Both the position numbers and the translations under genes were made by a program. A stretch of DNA of 6,297 bases from Deltaproteobacteria bacterium. Lineage in GTDB: Bacteria; Desulfobacterota; Desulfuromonadia; Geobacterales; DSM-12255. The stretch is from the NCBI GenBank assembly GCA_017861215.1, contig JAGFXN010000103.1, positions 1 to 6,297 on the forward strand. Direction: 5' to 3'. The notes beneath the pieces were generated by a model that worked only from the letters and a program-made list of their open reading frames with translations, made no database searches and had not been told where the DNA came from. Below are positions 1 through 6,297 of the stretch, piece after piece (position 1 is the first letter of the stretch; the number at the start of each line of letters is the position of its first letter).

Positions 1-768
1 GCGGCGCACGCCTGCCGGGTCGGCGGTTTTGACGAAGCCGTGATTGCCCACATCTCGGAACTCCTCTCCGGCGAAGTCAGGCTGGACGATTTCCACTTCC
101 TCAACCTCACCGGCGGCTTTCTTGACGGTGACGACCTCGGCAGCGCCAAGGCTCAGGCAAACCGCCTCAAGAACGCCACCATCAGCGGCTCCAAGGAAAA
201 ACTGGTCGAGCAGTTCACCCGCTTCATTGCCGACGGCAAACTGATCCTCGGGGTCTGCAACGGCTTTCAGCTGATGGTGAAGATGGGGATGCTCCCCGGC
301 TTCGGCGGCAACTACCTGCAGCAGAGCGCAACGCTCACCTACAATGACTGCGGCAGATTCCAGGACAGATGGTGCTATCTGAAGGCAGACCCGGAGTCCC
401 CCTCCATCTACACCAGAGGGATAACTAGGGGGATCTACCTGCCGGTACGGCATGGCGAAGGGAAGTTCCTGTGCGCTGACCCTGCCACTCTTGACCGGAT
501 CGAGCAGGAGCATCTTGCCGTGCTCAAATACAGCGACAGCAGCTACAGCGGGCCGACCATGGAATTTCCGCTCAACCCGAACGGCTCCACCAACGCCATT
601 GCCGGCATCTGCGACACCACCGGCCGGCTGATGGGGCTCATGCCCCATCCGGAGGCTTTTGTCCACTACACCCACCACCCCCGCTGGACACGGGAAGAAC
701 TGCCGGAGAACGGTGACGGCCTGCTCCTCTATCAAAATGCTGTCCAGTATGTAAGGCGGAACTTTTAA
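1..768 (+). CDS. purQ: Phosphoribosylformylglycinamidine synthase, glutaminase subunit PurQ (5'-truncated by window edge)
   Basis: The reading frame is open from base 1, so the true start lies upstream; 255 residues are visible. It is a class I glutamine amidotransferase domain that hydrolyses glutamine and passes ammonia to PurL for step four of purine synthesis (FGAR to FGAM). Seen in the sequence: a GGFLDGDDLGS segment near visible residues 38-48, the nucleophile cysteine in GVCNGFQ (visible residue 86, codon at 256-258), and the His/Glu pair in MPHPEAF (visible residues 216 and 218). An RHGEGKF segment typical of the family lies between them. Probably only about 15-25 N-terminal residues are missing, since the family's N-terminal GTNCE-type motif should lie just before the first visible residue. 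The GTG at base 40 is an internal valine codon, not the start. purF follows after 46 bases on the same strand. Because the 5' end is cut off, fusion to an upstream PurL cannot be fully excluded, but a separate subunit is more likely. Confidence 0.92.
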   Translation, partial: AAHACRVGGFDEAVIAHISELLSGEVRLDDFHFLNLTGGFLDGDDLGSAKAQANRLKNATISGSKEKLVEQFTRFIADGKLILGVCNGFQLMVKMGMLPGFGGNYLQQSATLTYNDCGRFQDRWCYLKADPESPSIYTRGITRGIYLPVRHGEGKFLCADPATLDRIEQEHLAVLKYSDSSYSGPTMEFPLNPNGSTNAIAGICDTTGRLMGLMPHPEAFVHYTHHPRWTREELPENGDGLLLYQNAVQYVRRNF

Positions 769-814
769 CGGCATTTCCGGGTTAACCGGCAACAGGCACA
801 CAGACGGAGAACAT

Positions 815-2228
<1,414 letters not shown>

Positions 2229-2242
<14 letters not shown>

Positions 2243-2777
2243 ACAACTGAAGCAGATCATCCTGAAACTCTCCTACGAAAAGCGGCTGGTCACACTGGCC
2301 TCCGGACGGCAGAGCGATTTCTACTTTGACGGCAAGCAGACCACCCTGCACGCGGCAGGCGGCTTTCTGGTGGGCAAGCTCTTTTACGAAGCCATCAAGG
2401 ATGTGCCCGGGGTGCAGGCGGTCGGCGGCATCACCCTCGGCGCCGACCCGATCGCCACCGCCACCTCGATCGCCGCCCATCTTGACGGCAAAAGCATGCA
2501 CGCCTTCATCATCCGCAAGGAGCCGAAAGGTCATGGCACCGGCCAGTGGCTTGAGGGACGGAAAAACCTGCCGCCGGGAACGAAAGTGGTTATCGTCGAG
2601 GATGTCGTCACCACCGGCGGCTCGTCCATGAAAGCGGTGAACCGGGCCAAGGAAGAGGGTCTGGATGTGCTCGGCATCGTCACCCTGGTGGACCGTGAAG
2701 AGGGCGGCCGGGAGAACATCGAGGCGGAAGGGTACTGGCTGAAGGCAATTTTTACCAAAAGCGGACTGGTAGGCTAG
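2229..2777 (+). CDS. pyrE: Orotate phosphoribosyltransferase PyrE
   Basis: Converts orotate and PRPP to orotidine 5'-monophosphate, the fifth step of de novo pyrimidine synthesis, in the cytoplasm. The 182-residue product has the usual OPRTase length. Visible motifs are ASGRQSDFYFDGKQ at about 24-37 (substrate-binding N-terminal region), GGITLGADPIA at 66-76, the catalytic flexible loop around RKEPKGHGTGQ at 96-106, and the PRPP-binding loop VVIVEDVVTTGGSS at 120-133. The start at 2229 is chosen because of the AAGGAG seven bases upstream and because the family begins near this residue. The gene overlaps the end of purF by 14 bases, so the two PRPP-using enzymes are probably co-transcribed and translationally coupled. 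An intrinsic terminator begins 25 bases after the stop. Confidence 0.96.
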
Positions 2778-2802
2778 TTTGCCGCCCCGCAACACAGACT
2801 TG

Positions 2803-2828
2803 AAGGCGGCATCGGCCGCCTTTTCTGT
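2803..2828 (+). terminator. Intrinsic terminator after pyrE
   Basis: A perfect eight-base-pair stem, AAGGCGGC (2803-2810) with GCCGCCTT (2815-2822), closes a four-base loop ATCG. The last two stem bases begin a T-rich run TTTTCTGTT. Its position 25 bases after the pyrE stop fits the end of the purQ-purF-pyrE transcript. It lies only 10-17 bases before the likely start of the next gene, so that gene needs read-through or a promoter not evident here. Confidence 0.75.
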
Positions 2829-2838
2829 TCCAACGGCT

Positions 2839-3510
2839 ATGAAACAAATTCTGCTGTCGTACGAAAAATTACTCGCCGGGATCGACTCCTGGTTTGCCGG
2901 GGCTGTCAGGTCATACCCGGAGCAGATCCGCTGCGGCAAGGGGTGCAGCGGCTGCTGCCGGGCACTGTTCGACATCACCCTGCTTGACGCCCTCTACCTG
3001 CAGCAGGGGTTTCGGAAACTTTCGCTCCCTGTCCGCGAGAAGGTTCTTGCCGAGGCGGAGCGCAGGGTAGCCGAGCTCTGCCGGCAATGGCCCGAACTCT
3101 CCCACCCGTACCTGCTCAATCATCGCTCAGAAGGCGAGTGGCAGGAGTTGATGCCTGAAGACGACGAAACCCCCTGCCTGCTGCTGGACAGTGAGGGGCA
3201 CTGCCTGGTCTACGAGCATCGCCCCATGACCTGCCGGCTGCACGGCCTGCCGCTGATTGATATTTCCGGCGAACTGATGCATGACGAATGGTGTACGGAA
3301 AATTTCACTGCGGCTGATCCGCTGGCACTGGCAGGGCTGCAGGGAGAGTTCGACCGCTTTTTCCGGGAAGAGGTCAGGCTTGACCGGGAGCTGTCGCTGC
3401 AGCTTTTCGGCAAGGTGATTTACGAACTTGATACGCTGATTCCGGCGGCGCTGCTGATTGATTTTTCGGACATCAAACTCAGAAATCCAGCGGACTGCGC
3501 GCCTCCTTGA
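2839..3510 (+). CDS. YkgJ-family cysteine cluster protein (putative metal-binding)
   Basis: A 223-residue protein with the CxxxCxxCC cluster characteristic of the YkgJ/CxxCxxCC family (Pfam PF03692), proposed to bind zinc or an iron-sulphur centre. The exact function is unknown. Visible cysteines are Cys32, Cys36, Cys39 and Cys40 (RCGKGCSGCC), then Cys113, Cys122, Cys132 (RPMTCRLHGLP) and Cys152 (EWCTENF), giving the usual two-part pattern. Cys81 and Cys220 lie outside it. No signal peptide or membrane segment is seen, so it is probably cytoplasmic. The ATG at 2839 is preferred because a start at the in-frame TTG at 2779 would put the pyrE terminator hairpin inside the coding region and add 20 residues of low-complexity sequence. 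However, no good Shine-Dalgarno precedes 2839, while a GGTAGG lies five bases before 2779, so the start is uncertain. It is co-directional with pyrE but separated from it by the terminator. Confidence 0.88.
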   Translation: MKQILLSYEKLLAGIDSWFAGAVRSYPEQIRCGKGCSGCCRALFDITLLDALYLQQGFRKLSLPVREKVLAEAERRVAELCRQWPELSHPYLLNHRSEGEWQELMPEDDETPCLLLDSEGHCLVYEHRPMTCRLHGLPLIDISGELMHDEWCTENFTAADPLALAGLQGEFDRFFREEVRLDRELSLQLFGKVIYELDTLIPAALLIDFSDIKLRNPADCAPP

Positions 3511-3644
3511 TGGTCCGTACCGGCTCGCAGTGGGTACGGTAGAGCAGCCTCCTTTCGGCTACCTGTACTACGATGCAACGTTCTCTTTTTGCTGCCAGCT
3601 TCGGTTACATTTCATTTGCGTCAACTCGTCGAGGATGAGAGCAG

Positions 3645-3672
3645 TTGCGCATTTTCCGGCAGAGGTTATACT
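3645..3672 (+). promoter_or_regulatory. Candidate sigma-70-type promoter for the sensor gene
   Basis: A -10 like hexamer TATACT (3667-3672, one mismatch to TATAAT) lies 16 bases after a poor -35 like TTGCGC (3645-3650, three of six matches). Transcription would begin near 3679, leaving a short leader of about 22 bases with the GGAGG at 3692. If transcription starts here, the hairpins at 3515-3568 are not in the mRNA of the sensor. This is pattern matching only. Confidence 0.35.
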
Positions 3673-3691
3673 TGGGGGTGTAATCTGCTCT

Positions 3692-3696
3692 GGAGG
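3692..3696 (+). promoter_or_regulatory. Shine-Dalgarno of the sensor gene
   Basis: GGAGG ends four bases before the ATG at 3701. It decides the start in favour of a protein beginning MSWFGNLHLRTKF, directly before the first membrane segment, rather than the 81-residue longer frame from 3458. The intermediate ATG at 3635 has GAGG directly abutting it, which is too close to serve. Confidence 0.7.
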
Positions 3697-3700
3697 CCTC

Positions 3701-4921
3701 ATGTCCTGGTTCGGCAACCTGCATTTGCGTACCAAATTCAACCTGATCATGTCACTGCTGCTGGTCTGCCTCTTCCTTACGGCCGCTTTTCTTACCTATC
3801 GCAAGCAGCAGCAACTGATACTCAGGTTTGCTGAGGACAACGCCCGCAACCTGGCCCGGCAGATCATTGAAACGCGGGATTACATGGCGGGCGCAGTCAG
3901 AGGTGAAGCTGAGCATAATTATGACCTGGTGCCGCAGGTAGTAGCCACCCGGGTTGCCAAAAGGATCACTGCCGGCAGCCCGTACTATGTCCGGCAGGTA
4001 TCACTCCGTTACCGTAATCCGGATAACCGTCCCGACAGCTACGAAACCGCCCGCCTGGAAAATTTCAGCAAGAAGGGACCGGCCGAGATCTCCAGCCTTG
4101 AGACAATCGATGGCAAGCAGACCTTCCGCTACCTGCAACCGATGGTAGCCGTAGAGTCATGCCTGGCATGCCACGGTGATTATGACAAGGCTCCGGCCTT
4201 TGTCCGGGCACGCTTTCCCCGCGGACACTACTCCTACAACTACAAGGTGGGCGAAGTCATCGGTGCGGTGTCGGTTTCCATTCCGATGGCTGACCTCTAC
4301 CGGCAGATCGGTACCAACCTGAAGCAGGATCTGCTCTACCGGGGGGTGATTTTCTGTATCATCATCCTCGTTATGGGGTGGATACTTCGCCGGAGCATCA
4401 TCGACCCGGTGAAGCAGCTGGCAGTGTCCATCTCCAGGGTTACCCGGACCGGCTCCTATGCCGAACGCCTGCCCCGCTTTACCAATGACGAAATCGGCAC
4501 CCTTATTGGTTCCTTTAATGACCTGATGCAGGAACTGGAGCAGAAAAACCAGCAGAGTTCCGAAGCGAATGCCCGCTATCGTTCTTTTATCGACATGGTT
4601 CCCTCAGCAGTGGTCACCTGCCTGCAGGACGGCAGGATAATCGTGACCAACCGGCGTGCCGAGAAACTTTTCGGTTTCTCCCGCAAGGATCTGCTCGGCA
4701 AAAGCATCTTCGACTTCATCACCGGTGAAGCTGCCAGGAGCGAGCTTTTCGCCACATGCATGAAAGACGGCAGGATCAGGATGGTGACCGAAAGCTCCAT
4801 CCAGACGGTACGCGGTTTGCGCGGCAGTCTGACCAAGATGGAAATAGCCATTTCCGCTTCGGAAGGAGACCAGCAGCCGCTGTTCACCGTCATTCTGCGC
4901 GAAATACTTGCTGCCTATTGA
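3701..4921 (+). CDS. Membrane-bound c-haem (Tll0287/DUF3365-like) HAMP-PAS sensor protein without output domain
   Basis: A 406-residue two-pass inner-membrane sensor. In order: TM1 at about 12-32; a periplasmic domain at about 40-205 resembling the Tll0287-like (DUF3365) haem sensor fold, with a single c-type haem attachment motif CLACH at 154-158 (covalent binding by Cys154 and Cys157, His158 as axial ligand, by analogy); TM2 at about 212-229; HAMP at about 229-282 with DPVKQL and DEIG signature elements; a glutamine-rich linker; and a PAS domain at about 291-402 containing NRRAEKLFGFSRKDLLGKS. The PAS ends in FTVILREI, where related sensors continue as RDITERK into a kinase, but here the protein stops four residues later. 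The domain assignments are from recognition, not a search. It probably senses redox state or a small ligand in the periplasm; how the signal leaves the PAS is unknown. No response regulator is adjacent in the window. Confidence 0.85.
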   Translation: MSWFGNLHLRTKFNLIMSLLLVCLFLTAAFLTYRKQQQLILRFAEDNARNLARQIIETRDYMAGAVRGEAEHNYDLVPQVVATRVAKRITAGSPYYVRQVSLRYRNPDNRPDSYETARLENFSKKGPAEISSLETIDGKQTFRYLQPMVAVESCLACHGDYDKAPAFVRARFPRGHYSYNYKVGEVIGAVSVSIPMADLYRQIGTNLKQDLLYRGVIFCIIILVMGWILRRSIIDPVKQLAVSISRVTRTGSYAERLPRFTNDEIGTLIGSFNDLMQELEQKNQQSSEANARYRSFIDMVPSAVVTCLQDGRIIVTNRRAEKLFGFSRKDLLGKSIFDFITGEAARSELFATCMKDGRIRMVTESSIQTVRGLRGSLTKMEIAISASEGDQQPLFTVILREILAAY

Positions 4922-5054
4922 TTCCGGATCGTTATAACAGTAAGCGGGCAACTCTCCAATCCCCACATTTCCAGACAATACGCCTGCAAAGGAATGTTCA
5001 ACCGGGCTCAGCAGCGGTGAGTGAAGCATATCTCGCTGAGATTGCCCTATGTTG
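4922..5054. other. Convergent intergenic region between sensor gene and rodA
   Basis: A 133-base gap between convergent genes. The only structure seen is a weak inverted repeat, CTCAGC (5007-5012) with GCTGAG (5035-5040), with a 22-base loop, and a distant GGGCAA/TTGCCC pair (4946-4951 and 5042-5047). Neither is followed by a T-run on either strand, so no convincing intrinsic terminator is present for either gene. The frame of the sensor, if read past its stop, is open to a TGA near 5018 but encodes nothing like a kinase. Confidence 0.5.
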
Positions 5055-6155
5055 TTAAAACATAAATCGCCGCATGCTGATATTAAGCAGCAGCCCGGCG
5101 CCTATCATGGAGGTAAGCATGGAGGTGCCGCCATAGGAGAAGAACGGCAGCGGCACGCCGACCACCGGGAAAAGACCGATCACCATGCCCATGTTGATGA
5201 CGATATGCCAGAAAATCATGGCGGTAACGCCGACAGCCAGCAGGCTGCCGAAGCGGTCATTGCAGCGGCTGGCGACATGCAGCCCCCAGATCACCAGACC
5301 GAAATAGAGGCAGAGCATCATCAGGCAGCCGACAAGCCCCCACTCTTCGGCGAAAACGGAAAAGGCAAAGTCGGTATGCTGCTCCGGCAGAAAGCGGAGC
5401 TGTGTCTGGGTGCCGTGCATGAACCCTTTGCCGGTAAGGCCGCCGGAACCGACGGCAATTTTGCTCTGGATAAGATGGTAGCCGCTTTTGAGCGGATCCC
5501 GTTCGGGGCTGAGAAAGTTGAGAATCCTGTTTTTCTGGTAGCCGCGCAGAAAATAGTGCCAGGCTATATAGAGAGCCGGTATCGACGTCAGCAGGAAAGA
5601 GACCACGACCCGCCAGCTGATGCCGACCGTTATAATGACGGTAGCGGCAATCAGGCAGACCATCACGGCGGTCCCCAGATCCGGCTGTTTCATGATCAGC
5701 AGCGCCGGAAATGCGAGCAGCAGCAGCGGCAGCCAGATATCGCGGAAACCAAGCGGGCCGGCACTCTGCTGCCGGGTGAAATACCGGGCAAAGGTCATGA
5801 TGATGACGATTTTCATCGGCTCTGACGGCTGCATGCTGAAAAAGCCGAGATGCAGCCAGCGTGTCGCCCCCATCGAAGTTTTGCCGACGGCAAGCACCAG
5901 CAGGAGGAACACGAGGAGGACCGCGTAAAACCAGTAGGAGACATCCTCCAGGATGTGATAATCGACACTGCAGATCAGCATGATCAGACCGGAGCCGATC
6001 ACCGCCCAGTAGAGCTGCTTGATGGCATAGGGCGTGCCGCCGATCCTGTACGAGGCAGTGGCGCTGTGGATATTAAGGATCCCCACACCGACAACCAGCA
6101 GGATGAGCAGAAAGATCCTCCAGTCAAAGCTTGTCAATAATCTTCGGTCAATCAC
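5055..6155 (-). CDS. rodA: Rod shape-determining protein RodA (SEDS peptidoglycan glycosyltransferase)
   Basis: A 366-residue polytopic inner-membrane SEDS protein that polymerises lipid II glycan strands during lateral wall growth, working with PBP2 and the MreBCD elongasome. About ten hydrophobic segments are visible. Family motifs: MQPSEPMK at 108-115, KQPDLGTA at 156-163, FLPEQHTDFAF at 255-265, which contains Asp262 at the place of the essential E. coli RodA aspartate, and GVPLPFFSYGGTS at 333-345. The length matches E. coli RodA (about 370). These motifs and the PBP2 neighbour favour RodA over FtsW. The GTG start at 6155 is chosen because it overlaps the mrdA stop in GTGA and has GGTGAT (6166-6161) five bases upstream. 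Translation is thus probably coupled to mrdA. Confidence 0.95.
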   Translation of the reverse strand: MIDRRLLTSFDWRIFLLILLVVGVGILNIHSATASYRIGGTPYAIKQLYWAVIGSGLIMLICSVDYHILEDVSYWFYAVLLVFLLLVLAVGKTSMGATRWLHLGFFSMQPSEPMKIVIIMTFARYFTRQQSAGPLGFRDIWLPLLLLAFPALLIMKQPDLGTAVMVCLIAATVIITVGISWRVVVSFLLTSIPALYIAWHYFLRGYQKNRILNFLSPERDPLKSGYHLIQSKIAVGSGGLTGKGFMHGTQTQLRFLPEQHTDFAFSVFAEEWGLVGCLMMLCLYFGLVIWGLHVASRCNDRFGSLLAVGVTAMIFWHIVINMGMVIGLFPVVGVPLPFFSYGGTSMLTSMIGAGLLLNISMRRFMF

Positions 6156-6297
6156 TCTTCATCACCTTCCGCCGGGCCGTCTTCAGCGGTATCTTCCTCT
6201 TTGGCAACGGGCTTTTTGATAACCCCTTTCAGTTCGAAATATTTCCGTAACACCTGTCCGGCAACCGGTGCTGCCGTTCCGCCGCCGTGCTCGCCAT
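6152..6297 (-). CDS. mrdA: Penicillin-binding protein 2 (MrdA), C-terminal end only
   Basis: The minus strand is open from the window edge to a TGA at 6154-6152, giving 47 visible residues. GEHGGGTAAPVAGQVLRKYF matches the end of the transpeptidase domain in class B PBP2 proteins, where a HGG(S/T)AAP-type segment precedes the last helix. It is followed by a charged tail of about 27 residues rich in Glu and Asp that is probably disordered and not conserved. PBP2 crosslinks peptidoglycan in rod elongation and forms a complex with RodA, encoded immediately downstream with a four-base overlap. The gene is too short for its main catalytic motifs (SxxK, SxN, KTG) to be seen here, so the assignment rests on the terminal motif and on the rodA neighbour. 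Confidence 0.85.
   Translation of the reverse strand, partial: GEHGGGTAAPVAGQVLRKYFELKGVIKKPVAKEEDTAEDGPAEGDEE

Larger units (their letters stand above)
3511..3700 (+). other. 190-base intergenic leader with alternative hairpins
   Basis: No coding sequence is supported here. An open frame in register with the downstream sensor gene runs through it from 3458, but that ATG lies within the previous gene and the translation looks non-protein-like. The first third has two overlapping inverted repeats. CCGTACC (3515-3521) can pair with GGTACGG (3533-3539). Part of that second arm, GTACGGTAG (3534-3542), can instead pair with CTACCTGTAC (3559-3568), giving nine pairs with one bulged T. A T-rich stretch TTCTCTTTTT lies at 3581-3590. 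These could form a terminator for the upstream gene or a leader structure, but the T-run is not adjacent to either stem. The region lacks the conserved core of the GEMM cyclic-di-nucleotide riboswitch. Confidence 0.4.

Noticed and set aside
777..788. Short palindrome CCGGGTTAACCGG between purQ and purF
   Set aside because: The stem is only four bases with a five-base loop and no T-run, so it is too weak to call a terminator or operator.
3676..3692. Possible sigma-54 promoter (GG and GC doublets spaced about right in TTGGGGGTGTAATCTGCT)
   Set aside because: Only the invariant doublets match; the rest of TGGCAC-N5-TTGCW does not, and it would overlap the ribosome site region too closely.
3458..3700. 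81-codon N-terminal extension of the sensor gene
   Set aside because: It begins inside the previous gene, lacks a ribosome site, and would place an odd Cys/aromatic-rich stretch before TM1. The ATG at 3701 has a GGAGG and fits the topology.
3511..3700. GEMM-type cyclic-di-nucleotide riboswitch upstream of the sensor
   Set aside because: Such elements are common in Geobacter, but the conserved core (GGGACGCAAAGCC-like) is absent here.
5049..5825. 258-codon plus-strand open frame opposite rodA
   Set aside because: Very rich in His, Gln, Asp and Gly with no domain; it is the complement of a hydrophobic RodA coding sequence.

Overview
The window is a 6.3 kb stretch of bacterial chromosome, densely coded and moderately GC-rich. 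The best guess for the source is a Geobacter-like member of the Desulfuromonadota/Geobacterales. This is an inference from three things: the purQ-purF-pyrE gene order, the style of the GATase subunit, and a membrane sensor carrying a periplasmic c-type haem motif (CxxCH). No rRNA or other marker is present to confirm it.

The first part (1-2777, plus strand) is a nucleotide biosynthesis operon. It holds the 3' end of purQ (glutaminase subunit of FGAM synthase, 5' end outside the window), a complete purF (PRPP amidotransferase, B. subtilis-like type with propeptide and four Fe-S cysteines) and a complete pyrE (orotate phosphoribosyltransferase). purF and pyrE overlap by 14 bases and both use PRPP. 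A good intrinsic terminator follows pyrE by 25 bases.

The middle part (2839-4921, plus strand) holds two genes. The first is a small YkgJ-type cysteine-cluster protein, whose start lies only a few bases past the terminator. After a 190-base gap with possible alternative RNA hairpins and a candidate promoter comes a two-TM sensor protein. Its order is TM, Tll0287/DUF3365-like periplasmic domain with a CLACH haem motif, TM, HAMP, PAS, and then the protein ends: there is no kinase, GGDEF or chemotaxis output domain.

The last part (5055-6297, minus strand) is the cell-elongation pair mrdA-rodA. The end of PBP2 overlaps the GTG start of RodA by four bases, which suggests translational coupling. 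The sensor gene and rodA converge on a 133-base gap with no convincing terminator.

Most of the window is ordinary housekeeping. The item most worth a second look is the output-less haem/HAMP/PAS sensor and its leader. I see no mobile element, CRISPR array, tRNA or rRNA.
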